A DNA stretch of 64,000 bases from Kiloniellaceae bacterium (GCA_021776195.1 JAJFGK010000015.1:1-64000); one strand, 5' to 3'; numbered from the stretch's first letter, positions 33,817 through 42,123 are shown. Translations and numbers: made by a program. Notes: generated from the sequence alone by a model not told the origin.

Positions 33817-34056
33817 TCAGTTGTCTCGGTAGGGCTTGCGGGCGGCTGCTAGGGCCTCCACCGCTTGCCGGTTGATCGTCTCTCGGTGCAGATCGCGGAC
33901 CCGTCGCAGCGCGCCGATCTCGCGCAGTCGTTCCACCATGTGGCGCCGCGCCCGAGGGGATGGCTGGGACAGGTAACTGGCGACCCGTATTTCGAGGTCC
34001 TGCCGGAGGTTCTCCAGCTCCTCGTCCATCTCCGGTGTCCAAACGGCGGTGACCAT
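33817..34056 (-). CDS. Small helical early protein
   Basis: 79 residues, start overlapping the previous stop (TGATG). MVTAVWTPEMDEELENLRQD suggests helices rich in arginine and glutamate; it resembles a short DNA-binding helical protein but no family is recognised. Confidence 0.6.
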   Translation of the reverse strand: MVTAVWTPEMDEELENLRQDLEIRVASYLSQPSPRARRHMVERLREIGALRRVRDLHRETINRQAVEALAAARKPYRDN

Positions 34057-34262
34057 CAGCGCGCCTCCGGGAAGGCCATTCTTTCGGCGTGGGGCTTGCA
34101 GAGTCGCAGGCCCTGGATCACCGGCGCATCGCAGGGACCGTACGAGCCGTCTTGCGCCACGACGATGTGCTGGCAACCCGTATGAACGTCCTCGGTCAGC
34201 GGCCGCCCCAGTACCGCGCGGAGGCCTGCCGACTTGGCGGCGGACGGCCCAGCGGCGCTCAC
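34056..34262 (-). CDS. Zinc-knuckle protein resembling the GcrA C-terminus (alternative start)
   Basis: 68 residues if started at the GTG at 34262, which overlaps the Gam stop. Cys30, Cys44, Cys55 and His58 (GCQH, GPCDAP, LCKPH) give a C-C-C-H arrangement like the zinc part of GcrA, an alphaproteobacterial cell-cycle regulator that uses the motif C...CGAP...YCxxH. It is in the same frame as the 404-codon DnaA-C frame, so it may also be that protein's C-terminal domain. Confidence 0.6.
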   Translation of the reverse strand: MSAAGPSAAKSAGLRAVLGRPLTEDVHTGCQHIVVAQDGSYGPCDAPVIQGLRLCKPHAERMAFPEAR

Positions 34263-35270
34263 TACTCGCTTTCGCTTGCCACCTTTGTCGCGGTGACCTC
34301 CAGTTCCAGGACGAGCGGCTTGACCGAGAAGGTTTCCGTCCGCTTTTTGCCCAGCCCGTCGATCCCGTCGATCAGCTTTGGATTTGTCTCCAGACCGTCC
34401 TTTACGGCCTCCTTGTCGACGTTGTGTGTCGACCTGATCAGACGGCGCAGACCCTTCGACCGTAGCGTCTTCAGGATGCCCTCCAGCTTCTTGGTCGAGA
34501 CCGTGATCGACAGCGGATCGAACCGCCAGGCGATCGTCCCCGCTCCCATTTCGACCGTCTTTCGCTTGCCGCTTTCGGTCAGCTCCGCCCGGTTTGCCTC
34601 CGCCCAGGCCTGCACGCGTTCGAAGGTCTTTTTGAGTTCTGCATTCAGGGGCGCCGCCTTTTGATCGCTCGCCGCTTTCAGCTTCGCGACCCGGTCTTGC
34701 ATCCTGGTCTCTATCGTCTGGATCTGCCGTTGCAGGTCGCCGATCTGGGCAATCAGCATTTCCGCTTCGCCCTTGCTCTCGGGAAGGTTCATCGTCGCGG
34801 CCTTCATTCGTCTTGCTGTCATGGACGTCTCCGTTCGCAACCGCCATCAGGGCGGCGATGGTGGACTTGGGATCGGTGTGCATTTGCTCTTCGAGCCGTG
34901 CGCGGAATGGGGCGAGCTTCTCGCGCTCAAGCGCCGCGGCCATCTGGTCGACCGCGGCGTCAATCAGCCGCTGTTGTTCAGAGCGGTCGATCAGTCGGTC
35001 GATCAGTCCGTCAACCATCCGCTTCAGATCCGGGTCGGCCCCAACCCGCTCCTTTACCGTCCGGATGCCGTGCAGGATGGTGGTATGGTCCCGGTTGAAA
35101 GACAGGCCGATCTCCGGCATCGACAGAGCGGTGACCTCGCGGGCGATGTACATGGCGACCTGGCGGGGCCGAGCGAACTTCCGCCGATGCGACGGACTCA
35201 ACATATGGCGCAGCGGGACGCCAAATTCTGAGGCGACCTCGCGCTGTATCAGTTCGACTTTCGGGCTCAT
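34056..35270 (-). CDS. DnaA C-terminal-domain protein; 404-codon frame that encloses gam
   Basis: Residues 1-95 are a DnaA domain IV: REVASEFGVPLRHMLSPSHRRKFARPRQVAMYIAREVT-type pattern, ending SFNRDHTTILHGI, the DnaA signature for DnaA-box binding. From about residue 150 the frame runs through the whole gam gene in another frame (arginine, glycine and aspartate-rich, low complexity), and finishes with the zinc-knuckle domain (about 337-404). No stop codon lies in between, so translation from 35270 must give all 404 residues unless a frameshift occurs. The N-terminal domain is well supported; the middle is probably disordered. Confidence 0.7.
   Translation of the reverse strand: MSPKVELIQREVASEFGVPLRHMLSPSHRRKFARPRQVAMYIAREVTALSMPEIGLSFNRDHTTILHGIRTVKERVGADPDLKRMVDGLIDRLIDRSEQQRLIDAAVDQMAAALEREKLAPFRARLEEQMHTDPKSTIAALMAVANGDVHDSKTNEGRDDEPSREQGRSGNADCPDRRPATADPDDRDQDARPGREAESGERSKGGAPECRTQKDLRTRAGLGGGKPGGADRKRQAKDGRNGSGDDRLAVRSAVDHGLDQEAGGHPEDATVEGSAPSDQVDTQRRQGGRKGRSGDKSKADRRDRRAGQKADGNLLGQAARPGTGGHRDKGGKRKRVVSAAGPSAAKSAGLRAVLGRPLTEDVHTGCQHIVVAQDGSYGPCDAPVIQGLRLCKPHAERMAFPEAR
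34262..34822 (-). CDS. gam: Mu Gam-like host-nuclease inhibitor
   Basis: 186 residues from the ATG at 34822 (GGAG seven bases upstream). The N-terminal coiled coil (EAEMLIAQIGDLQRQIQTIE) and the core TVEMGAGTIAWRFDP and ISTKKLEGILKTLRSKGL-like motif identify the Gam family, which binds DNA ends as a Ku-like dimer and blocks exonucleases. It lies entirely within the longer DnaA-C frame (+1 relative). Confidence 0.93.
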   Translation of the reverse strand: MTARRMKAATMNLPESKGEAEMLIAQIGDLQRQIQTIETRMQDRVAKLKAASDQKAAPLNAELKKTFERVQAWAEANRAELTESGKRKTVEMGAGTIAWRFDPLSITVSTKKLEGILKTLRSKGLRRLIRSTHNVDKEAVKDGLETNPKLIDGIDGLGKKRTETFSVKPLVLELEVTATKVASESE

Positions 35271-35521
35271 GGTTGCGCTCCTTTCGAGCCCCCCGGCTGG
35301 TTTCTGAACTTGTTCAAGACCACGACCTTGCCGTTGGCGACGTCGGCCTCCGTCGTCGCGCCGACACCTGCCGAACAGGACATGACCTCCATGGCCTCGA
35401 CCAACTCCCCGAGGCGCACCAGCTCGACCGCCAGGGCCTTGCAGGTCGTCACGTCCAGCGTGCCGTTCTCGGCCTTGTTCCAGAGCTGCCGCCCCAGGTT
35501 GGCGATCTCCTGTCCGGCCAT
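35267..35521 (-). CDS. Small early protein
   Basis: 84 residues from the ATG at 35521, overlapping its neighbours by ATGA at both ends. A helical N-part (MAGQEIANLGRQLWNKAENG) and a cysteine pair, TTCKAL and VMSCSAG. No family recognised. Confidence 0.65.
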   Translation of the reverse strand: MAGQEIANLGRQLWNKAENGTLDVTTCKALAVELVRLGELVEAMEVMSCSAGVGATTEADVANGKVVVLNKFRNQPGGSKGAQP

Positions 35522-35922
35522 CACGAGCCCCCTAGGCGTGAGTGCGGGCAGCCGTCGCGGCAGGCTCTATAGAGTCGCACCGCTTGCGGGTTGGCCGTGG
35601 AGATCGGTTGGCGCTGATGCAAAAGGCAAGTCTGCGCCGGCAGCTTTCCGAGAACCGGGCAATCGACCACGACGGCATCGAAGACGCCGGAAACAGCCTT
35701 TTCGATTGCCGCTAGGTCACCGCCGCGATTGGCGCCGCCGTAGCGATTGTTGATGACGCTCGACAGGGCCGAAGCCGAGTAGCCAACTTTCTTCGCAACT
35801 TGGTTTTGGGAGGCCTTGTCGCATTCCTCGGCGAGGCGCCGGACCCAGGCCGGCATGTCCTCGCCCCAGGCGACCAGGGCCGCGTCGAGTGACTTGTGAT
35901 CGCCGCGATTGCCTTTGCTCAT
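35521..35922 (-). CDS. Helix-turn-helix protein of the early operon
   Basis: 133 residues. The HTH is ASQNQVAKKVGYSASALSSVI (about 41-61), followed by a cysteine-rich C-part (DCPVLG, TCLLHQRQP, CRDGCPHS) that could bind metal. Such HTH/cysteine proteins stand near MuB in several Mu-like phages. Start overlaps the previous stop (ATGA). Confidence 0.75.
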   Translation of the reverse strand: MSKGNRGDHKSLDAALVAWGEDMPAWVRRLAEECDKASQNQVAKKVGYSASALSSVINNRYGGANRGGDLAAIEKAVSGVFDAVVVDCPVLGKLPAQTCLLHQRQPISTANPQAVRLYRACRDGCPHSRLGGS

Positions 35923-36491
35923 GACAGCGCCCCCAGCACCCGCTTGGCGTTGCGGTCGAAGACCGAGCCGTCGTGGCGGACGGTCGGGGAGAGCGGTCCC
36001 AGGTCGGCAATCAACAGGCGGTAGCGCTTGAACCCGTTCGAGGTCATCGCGGTGCCCGGCTCGCGGATGGGCAGCACCCCAACCACGCCGACGGCGCTTA
36101 GCTTGCGGAGGTAGGCCGAGACATTGCCGTTGGCGTCGGTCTCTTGCCCGCGTGCCGCCAAAGCGGCGAGGTCCGGGGCGGTGAACTTTTCCAGCCTGTG
36201 CATCGCGTTCCAGGCCCGCTGGCGCAGCGTGTCCTTGGGCTGGCGTTGCCCGGTCAGGGATCGCTTCGGCCCGGACTTGATGACGGTGCCGGCGTCTCGC
36301 ACCCGGGCGCCGGCCGCGGTCACCAGAAAGCAACCAGGCCGTTGCCGGGTCGCCAGCTTGTTGCGCACCAGGGTGTCGCAAAACTTGGCAACGCGCTTGC
36401 GGTCGATCCCGGTGGCGTTGGACAAGTCCTCGACGGTGCTGCACTCGCCCTCGGCCGGCATGTGGGCAAGGATTTCGTGGGCGGCCGGCAT
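35919..36491 (-). CDS. Winged-helix DNA-binding protein
   Basis: 190 residues from the ATG at 36491 (TGATG overlap with MuB). The first winged helix is MPAAHEILAHMPAEGECSTV, then LSNATGIDRKRVAKFCDTLV. A second similar helical domain lies at about 90-150 (RAWNAMHRLEKFTAPDLAAL, then NVSAYLRKLSAVGVV). Two tandem wHTH domains suggest a regulator. Not a known Mu protein. Confidence 0.75.
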   Translation of the reverse strand: MPAAHEILAHMPAEGECSTVEDLSNATGIDRKRVAKFCDTLVRNKLATRQRPGCFLVTAAGARVRDAGTVIKSGPKRSLTGQRQPKDTLRQRAWNAMHRLEKFTAPDLAALAARGQETDANGNVSAYLRKLSAVGVVGVLPIREPGTAMTSNGFKRYRLLIADLGPLSPTVRHDGSVFDRNAKRVLGALS

Positions 36492-37216
36492 CAGGCGGCA
36501 GCTTTCTTGACCGACTTGAACCATTGGGCGCAGAGCGGCCGGCCGGAAAGCGATTCGAGGGTCACCGGCTTGCCGTGGTTGCGGGCGACCGCGCTTTCCG
36601 CATTTCGGATCGCCGTGATCACGTTTCGGATGAAGCCGCCCGACTGCTCTAAAATCAGCTCGGCGACTTCGGGCGCGATCTCGACCTCCGCCAATGTGGA
36701 ACAGAGCAACTTGACGTCGGCCAGGGTGGCCTGACCGAACTCGGCGAAGGAGGTCACGCGCGTGGCGATCTGAGGCTGTTGCTTGATCTTGCCGGAAATC
36801 CACTCGCGGCCGATCAGCACGATTGGGACCTCGACCGTGTCGCCGATATCGCGGATCGTCTCCAGAACGCGAAGGTTGGCAACCGCGTGTTCGACCTCGT
36901 CGAAGACCATGGCCCGTGGATTGCGAATCAACTCCATGACCGCTCGCTCGAACATCTGCTCGCAAGACCGTGCCGGCGCCTCGTTGAGCTGCTGCATGAT
37001 GTCCTTCAAGAGCCAGTGCGGGGTGACCGCCGACTTGATTCGGATGTGGATCGCGTTGGTCTGGGCGGCAAACCAGTGGCCGCAATGGGTCTTGCCCATG
37101 CCGGCCGTACCGGAGATCAGGGCAAAACAGGCCTCGGGGGCCGCGCGATTCTGGACAGAGCTGACCGCGCTCAAAAACTGCTTCACGTTTTCGGTTTGAA
37201 CGAAGGCTTTCTTCAT
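36491..37216 (-). CDS. MuB-type transposition ATPase
   Basis: 241 residues from MKKAFVQ. Walker A is SGTAGMGKTHC (Gly36-Thr43), Walker B is AMVFDEVEH (Asp106, Glu107), and GREWISGKI follows as sensor region. MuB binds target DNA and delivers it to MuA. Mu B has 312 residues with an N-terminal HTH; here that HTH is absent, so target binding relies on the ATPase part. The gene follows MuA by 35 bp. Confidence 0.9.
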   Translation of the reverse strand: MKKAFVQTENVKQFLSAVSSVQNRAAPEACFALISGTAGMGKTHCGHWFAAQTNAIHIRIKSAVTPHWLLKDIMQQLNEAPARSCEQMFERAVMELIRNPRAMVFDEVEHAVANLRVLETIRDIGDTVEVPIVLIGREWISGKIKQQPQIATRVTSFAEFGQATLADVKLLCSTLAEVEIAPEVAELILEQSGGFIRNVITAIRNAESAVARNHGKPVTLESLSGRPLCAQWFKSVKKAAA

Positions 37217-37251
37217 GGGGCTCTCCTTCCGGCCGCTGGGCGGCCTGTTAC

Positions 37252-39369
37252 TCAACCGGCCCGACGCAACAGCACCTCGACGCCGTCCAACAGCCGCAGG
37301 GCCGGGCTCTCCCGCAGCAGGGCGACCGCATGCGCGGTCTGTTCAGGGCTCGCCGCTTCTGGATTGGCGGCGACCCACTCAACGAAGGACCCGTCGTCGT
37401 CGAAGCTGGGCTTGGCCTCGCGCGGCAAGGGGATGACGCTGTCGGGGTCGGCGTCGTGGATCGCCAGGAAAGTGACGGGCTCCTGGGTCCGCGTTTCTTG
37501 AAGGTCTCGCGCCGGCCTGCCGCCCGTCGGCGCCGCGATGGGCCGCCCGAAGATGGGCCGCACAACGCTGGCGGCCGTGTCGGTATCGGGAGCGTCCTGG
37601 GCGCGGGCGACCCGCTCTTCGATCGCGGCTACCTCTTGCGGCGTCAGGCGGCGTTCCAGGTCCAAGCGGTCGCGCGCGTTGCGCATGAACTCTCGGCGCT
37701 TCTTGGCGTGGGCCTTGGCCGCCGCAACGTCGTTGAAGCCGACCGCCTCGATGCACTCGGCAAAGGCGATGTAGCGTCCAGCCAGGTCGTAGATGTGCAG
37801 CCCGTCGTGGATCTGCTCGGGGTCGAACCGGGCCGTCACCTTCTTTCCGATGAACCCATGGAGCGCAGCATCGAAAAACCTGTTGCCCAGGAAGTGCAAC
37901 GTGCCGTCCGGTCGGATTTTGCGTGCTTCCGATTGCAAGAGCCAAAGTCGGCGCTGGCTGGGAGTGGCCTTGCGGATCGGCGCGGTGGCGTAGCTCTCCG
38001 CGAAGGTCTGCGCAAAGGACCGGCCGCGGCAGTTCGCGGCGCGACGGCCGGCCGTGCGATTGTGATCGTCGATTTGACGGTCCAACACCTCTAGGAACTT
38101 CTCGATCGGCACGGCCCGGCTGCCGTAGTTCTCCGGCTTGTTCTCTGGACTGTTGCCGGTCCAGGCACCATGAAAGGCCGGGTGCTTGGACACCTGCTCG
38201 CAAAGATCGCGAAACGCACGTTCAATCGGCTTTGATTGGCCGCTATAGGGCGTCGTGAAATGGACCTCGACGCCCAGGGTCTTCAAGACGCCGGCGGGCT
38301 CTTCTTCCATGATCTTTCCACGGAAGCGGTGCGGCATGCCGCCGGTCATCACCTTGCTAGCGAAGTTGCGGCCGTTGTCCAAGTACATCAGCGAAGGGAT
38401 GCCGAAGCGTTCGACCATGTCCCCGACCGCCAGGCGAAAGACCGCCGCGTTTTCCGAATGGTCGACCCGGTAGGCGACGAAGAGCCCGCTATAGAGATCC
38501 TGGATTGCCGTCATGATCGGCCGGCCAACCGTACCGTCCTCAAACTCCACAAAGACGTCGAACTTGTGGCCGTCGGCGTTGACCGCCTCCAGGGCGTGGA
38601 AGTGCGAACGGTCGCGCTCCTGCGCGTAGTGCATTGCCCGTGCTGCGTCGGCGCCGTAGCGCGCCAGCTTGACGACGACCGGGTCGACTTCCTTGTCCAG
38701 GCGCCGCTTGAGCGCCGAACAGGTGGGCAAGCTCCAGCCTTCCTGGGCGGCGCGCTTAGTCAGTTCTTTGTAGCAGTAGTTGAAGCCGCGACGCTCGGGC
38801 GTCAGGTAGAGGCTCTTCACGTAGTCCCAGCCCTCGGCCGGCAGCTCGGCGCGCTTGCCGCCGCCGACGTAGGACGGCGCCAGGGCCGGCAGCCAGTCGC
38901 CCCGGTCCAAGCCGTCGCAGGCCTTCAGCCAGTTGTAGATCGACCGGGCCGAATGGCCGCTTTCCTTGGCCACCATATTGACCGCATGGTCGCGGCGACC
39001 CAGCGAGGCCTCCAGGCTCAGCACGCGGTCGAGCGCAACGAGCCGGACCTTGGCTTTATCCTTGTGTTTGGTCGGGAGCGCTTCGTAGCGATCCCAGATC
39101 TCGCGCCGCACCGCCTCCGGGCTGGCGTCGATGCCCGGCCCGCTCGTCTCGGCGGCCAGCTTGGCCTGCGCCTTGGCGGGCAGCAGCGAGGCGTGAAAAA
39201 CCATGCCGCCGCCGCGCCCAGACCGGCGTCGCGCCAGCGCGCCCAGGACCGGGTCTTTCTTGTCGGTCCAGCCCTGGCGCTGTGCCATTAGCGAAACGTT
39301 GCGTTTGGACCGCGGCAGGCCCGGCAGCTCCATCGCCGCCAGTTCGGATGCTGAAAACCAGCCGCTCAT
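37252..39369 (-). CDS. MuA-type DDE transposase
   Basis: 705 residues from MSGWFSASEL (39369), which overlaps the upstream stop by ATGA. Residues 1-75 are the Mu N-terminal winged DNA-binding domain, and about 90-165 is the second HTH (ESGHSARSIYNWLKA). The catalytic core holds Asp266 (NADGHKFD), Asp331 (MYLDNGRNF) and Glu383 (KPIERAFRD), close to Mu Asp269, Asp336 and Glu392. The C-terminal part (about 480-600) is the Mu beta-barrel. It should bind the AGGTTTTGCAG sites at both ends. Confidence 0.95.
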   Translation of the reverse strand: MSGWFSASELAAMELPGLPRSKRNVSLMAQRQGWTDKKDPVLGALARRRSGRGGGMVFHASLLPAKAQAKLAAETSGPGIDASPEAVRREIWDRYEALPTKHKDKAKVRLVALDRVLSLEASLGRRDHAVNMVAKESGHSARSIYNWLKACDGLDRGDWLPALAPSYVGGGKRAELPAEGWDYVKSLYLTPERRGFNYCYKELTKRAAQEGWSLPTCSALKRRLDKEVDPVVVKLARYGADAARAMHYAQERDRSHFHALEAVNADGHKFDVFVEFEDGTVGRPIMTAIQDLYSGLFVAYRVDHSENAAVFRLAVGDMVERFGIPSLMYLDNGRNFASKVMTGGMPHRFRGKIMEEEPAGVLKTLGVEVHFTTPYSGQSKPIERAFRDLCEQVSKHPAFHGAWTGNSPENKPENYGSRAVPIEKFLEVLDRQIDDHNRTAGRRAANCRGRSFAQTFAESYATAPIRKATPSQRRLWLLQSEARKIRPDGTLHFLGNRFFDAALHGFIGKKVTARFDPEQIHDGLHIYDLAGRYIAFAECIEAVGFNDVAAAKAHAKKRREFMRNARDRLDLERRLTPQEVAAIEERVARAQDAPDTDTAASVVRPIFGRPIAAPTGGRPARDLQETRTQEPVTFLAIHDADPDSVIPLPREAKPSFDDDGSFVEWVAANPEAASPEQTAHAVALLRESPALRLLDGVEVLLRRAG

Positions 39370-39674
39370 GCCGAACCCACGGAGTGTTGTACGAGATAGG
39401 CCTCGTCGGCGAACTTGTGGACCGACTCGCAAATGTCCCTGAGCGCATGCTCTTTGGAGGCTAGAGAAATAGATGATGCGCCGGTGGTGCTGCCGAGCGA
39501 CGCGGCTAGAGCGGCCAGGACCACGCCGACGGGAATATCTGGCTGCCGAAGAAAGCCTTCAATGACCCTGTAGAGCTGTTGTTCGATGTATCGTGCCAGC
39601 GCCTCGCGCCGTTCCATTTCGGCCCGGTTCAGGCCGTTGGTTTCGACCGACCCCTGATCCCCGATTCCCGTCAT
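39366..39674 (-). CDS. Small early protein upstream of MuA
   Basis: 102 residues from the ATG at 39674 (ATGA overlap). Helical: EMERREALARYIEQQLYRVI, then VVLAALAASLG and HALRDICESVHKFADEAY. No family recognised; coupled to MuA. Confidence 0.65.
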   Translation of the reverse strand: MTGIGDQGSVETNGLNRAEMERREALARYIEQQLYRVIEGFLRQPDIPVGVVLAALAASLGSTTGASSISLASKEHALRDICESVHKFADEAYLVQHSVGSA

Positions 39675-40129
39675 TTTGTCCCCTTCCATGCCTTGCGCAG
39701 TGCGTCCTTTTGCTTGGTCAATTCTTCAATTTGATCGGAAACCATGGCCTCCTCGACGGCGGCCTGGTACTTGGCCGGCACCACCAAGTGGTCGGAGTCA
39801 TCGGCTATGACCGACAACAGGCGCGGGTCGCCGGTGACCTGGATCAGGGCGTGAAAGCGAATGACGTTGATGGTGTTGCCGTCCTTGGCCTCGGAGACCC
39901 AGGAGTCGACCATGTGCTTGGTCACGGTCTCGCCGAGGAACTCGGTCATCTCGGCCGCCACGGTCTTGCGGTCCTTGCCGCATTCGGCCAGGGCCAGCCT
40001 CAGGGCGTGGCAGAGTCGGCCGGGAAAGGTCGAGAGGCTCATTTCGGCCGGATCGAAGCGCGCGGCAATCTTCGGCGGCTGCCAGTCCAGCAGGCTCAAA
40101 GTGTTGTTGTCGCCGCGCGTGCGGGCCAT
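39671..40129 (-). CDS. Putative DNA-binding protein, CII-like
   Basis: 152 residues. LSTFPGRLCHALRLALAECG, then DRKTVAAEMTEFLGETVTKHM and VIRFHALIQVTGDPRLL, are arranged like phage regulators that pair an HTH with a helical core (CII/CP76-like). The family call is uncertain. Overlaps at both ends show it belongs to the early operon. Confidence 0.65.
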   Translation of the reverse strand: MARTRGDNNTLSLLDWQPPKIAARFDPAEMSLSTFPGRLCHALRLALAECGKDRKTVAAEMTEFLGETVTKHMVDSWVSEAKDGNTINVIRFHALIQVTGDPRLLSVIADDSDHLVVPAKYQAAVEEAMVSDQIEELTKQKDALRKAWKGTK

Positions 40130-40722
40130 CAGTCCGCTCCGCGATCCTTGTCGACCCCGGCGATCTGGCCTGGGGTCGCGTCACCCGGCGCGACGGGAAA
40201 CTGGCCCGGCTGCGCGGCCTTGATATCGGCGACAGACTTGAAGGGATTGTCAGTCGCGTGCGCGAGGTCGGCCGAACCCTCAGCCGCGGCGGCGAGACCC
40301 ATTGCCTTGACTAATTCCAAAGCCAAGTCCGGCCGAAGCGCGTCGGAATGCTGAAAGATCTCGGTAATTTCGTCTATGGCCCCCTTGATTGGGGCGCCGG
40401 CCTCGGCTAATCCCCACGATACGGCCGACACCTCGTCCAGGTGCCGCATTATGAAGATCTGCCGTTCGGCGTCGGTCGCGTCTTCCCAAGCCCCCGCAAG
40501 CCGCACTGGCGCGGTTTCGTTCGTTAGTCTGTCCGCCACCGTGGCGGCCAGCGCGGCGATGTCGAGGAGAGTCGAAACGACCTCGCCGTGGAGGCCAGCG
40601 CCGTGCTGTTCAAGAGCGCGCCGGACATCGACTTCCAGGTCGTTGATCCATTCTTTCGGGGTGGCGAAACCGAGATCTATATCGACGGCCAATGCTTCGA
40701 CTTCGGCCATAATGCGCTTCAT
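40129..40722 (-). CDS. Helical early protein, function unknown
   Basis: 197 residues from the ATG at 40722 (ATGA overlap with the ParB-like gene). Helical and acidic: EVEALAVDIDLGFATPKEW, then VVSTLLDIAALAATVADRL and HLDEVSAVSWGLAEAG. No known domain. Confidence 0.65.
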   Translation of the reverse strand: MKRIMAEVEALAVDIDLGFATPKEWINDLEVDVRRALEQHGAGLHGEVVSTLLDIAALAATVADRLTNETAPVRLAGAWEDATDAERQIFIMRHLDEVSAVSWGLAEAGAPIKGAIDEITEIFQHSDALRPDLALELVKAMGLAAAAEGSADLAHATDNPFKSVADIKAAQPGQFPVAPGDATPGQIAGVDKDRGAD

Positions 40723-41546
40723 CGCTTCGGCTCCTTTTGTGTCTTCTGTTGTCCGTCCCCTGCCTTCTGCTCCTCGACCCATTCCAGGAACCGCTCACGC
40801 GTCTTGACCGACGCGCGGTTCCAGGCGTCCTGCAATTTCAGGAGCTTCAGTTCATCGTCGGAGACCTGCGGCTTGGCCGGCTTGCCCTTGATGATCGCGC
40901 TGGCCGTCGCCGCGTTCTCGGCCTTCCCGGATTCGATTAGGGCGACGGCCTTCTTGCGATCTTCCGGCCCCATCTTGGCAAGGGTCAGCAGGTCCTTTTG
41001 GGAATCGGCCAGGCCGGCCGATCGCAGCTTGTTCGCCTGGGCAGGATCGATGGCACGGGCGACTTGAACGGCCAATTCAATAGAGCGCTCGGAGAGCCCA
41101 ACCTTCGCGGCCGACTCGGATCGGAACGAAAGAATTTCGCTCTGATTTTTGCGGTAATCGTCGCTCTTGCGGTCGCCGCCGTTTTTCGCTTCCGGATGCT
41201 TGGCCTCGTATAGGGTCTTGCGCGTGTCGAGGGCGCGGCAGAAGTCCAGATAATCGAACTGGCGCCGGACCAGGTTCTCGTCGACCTCCGCGAGATCGCG
41301 GTCCACCTGGTTGAGGTTCATCACCACGCAAGGAACGCTGTACCACTTGAGCCGAGACGCCGCCTGCAAGCGGTGCCGGCCCGAGACCAGACGATACTTG
41401 CCATCCTTCAGCGGCACGACCGCCAGGGGCTGTTGCAGGCCGATCTCCTCGATCGAGGCCACTAGCGCGCGCACCCAGTCCTTGTCGCAGCCGCGCAGGC
41501 GGTCCTTCACCACGATGTCGCCAAGGGGAATGTCGCGGATCTTCAT
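40719..41546 (-). CDS. ParB/Srx-like nuclease-domain protein
   Basis: 275 residues from MKIRDIPLGDIVV. The ParB N-domain is complete: IGLQQPLAVVPL, then LVSGRHRLQAA (Gly55-Arg59), the nucleotide-binding box. A helical part with LSERSIELAVQVARAI follows, resembling the HTH of ParB. In phages such proteins act as CTPase switches, nucleases or plasmid-like regulators. Placed between Ner and MuA, which are neighbours in Mu itself. Confidence 0.85.
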   Translation of the reverse strand: MKIRDIPLGDIVVKDRLRGCDKDWVRALVASIEEIGLQQPLAVVPLKDGKYRLVSGRHRLQAASRLKWYSVPCVVMNLNQVDRDLAEVDENLVRRQFDYLDFCRALDTRKTLYEAKHPEAKNGGDRKSDDYRKNQSEILSFRSESAAKVGLSERSIELAVQVARAIDPAQANKLRSAGLADSQKDLLTLAKMGPEDRKKAVALIESGKAENAATASAIIKGKPAKPQVSDDELKLLKLQDAWNRASVKTRERFLEWVEEQKAGDGQQKTQKEPKR

Positions 41547-41725
41547 GCGCCGTCCCCCTTCAGCAATCGCAATGCCTGCAAGATCAAAACCACCCATGCC
41601 CCGCCGACCACCGCCCACGGCAAAAAAGCAGCGGCCGCCGCGCGAACGCGACGACCGCCGGAGTGGGTCCGCTGGGAGTGGGACCTGGGGAACTCGTGAT
41701 TGCTGTCAATCGAACCGTGATTCAT
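41543..41725 (-). CDS. Small single-span membrane protein
   Basis: 60 residues. A polar N-part (HGSIDSNHEFPRSHSQRTHSG) with many Ser and His residues, then a hydrophobic helix AAFLPWAVVGGAWVVLILQAL (about 32-54) and a short basic end. ATGA overlap with the ParB-like gene. Unknown role. Confidence 0.65.
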   Translation of the reverse strand: MNHGSIDSNHEFPRSHSQRTHSGGRRVRAAAAAFLPWAVVGGAWVVLILQALRLLKGDGA

Positions 41726-41727
41726 GT

Positions 41728-41991
41728 CTAGACCACCCGCGCTTTTTGACGTGTCACCTCGACGAAAACCTGTTTAGCTTGGTCCGGGTGACGGTCGGGC
41801 CAGAGATCTTCGAGCCTCTTGCCGAGGACTGCCGCGATCGCTTCCTCGCCTGCTTTGCAAGGCACGGTCAGAGCCTTGCTGCAGGTGGAGCGGTGGAGGC
41901 CGGCGTTCTCCGAGAGGTCAGTAAGCGTCCAACCGGCCATCCGGACGGCAGCTTTGATCTCTTCGCGGTGCCAGGTTTTGGTCTTCGGCAT
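41728..41991 (-). CDS. ner: Ner-like early repressor
   Basis: 87 residues. The Ner/Nlp pattern is clear: WHREEIKAAVRMAGWTLTDL, then AGLHRSTCSKALTVPCKAGEE and LGKRLEDLWPDR. First gene of the early operon and divergent from the repressor, as in Mu, where Ner lowers early and repressor transcription. No strong binding site precedes the ATG. Confidence 0.92.
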   Translation of the reverse strand: MPKTKTWHREEIKAAVRMAGWTLTDLSENAGLHRSTCSKALTVPCKAGEEAIAAVLGKRLEDLWPDRHPDQAKQVFVEVTRQKARVV

Positions 41992-42123
41992 CGGGTTTTT
42001 ATCGGATCTTTCTTCGAGAAGTCGAATTAAAGATCGGATAATACGAACTTTTGGTCAATTGGGAAGCTGAAAAAGAAGCTTTCTTGAAAAAAAGACGAAC
42101 AAAAACTCGGAGTGGGTAAAAAT
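41992..42123. promoter_or_regulatory. Divergent control region between ner and the repressor gene
   Basis: 132 bp, strongly AT-rich compared with its surroundings. It contains the inverted pair ATCTTT/AAAGAT (about 42016 and 42030), the palindrome CTTCGAGAAG, and the near-repeat GATCGGATAAT/ATCGGATCTTT. On the minus strand TTGACC and TATTAT lie close together but without standard spacing. It should hold the early promoter, the repressor promoter and operators; single elements are not assigned. Confidence 0.6.
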
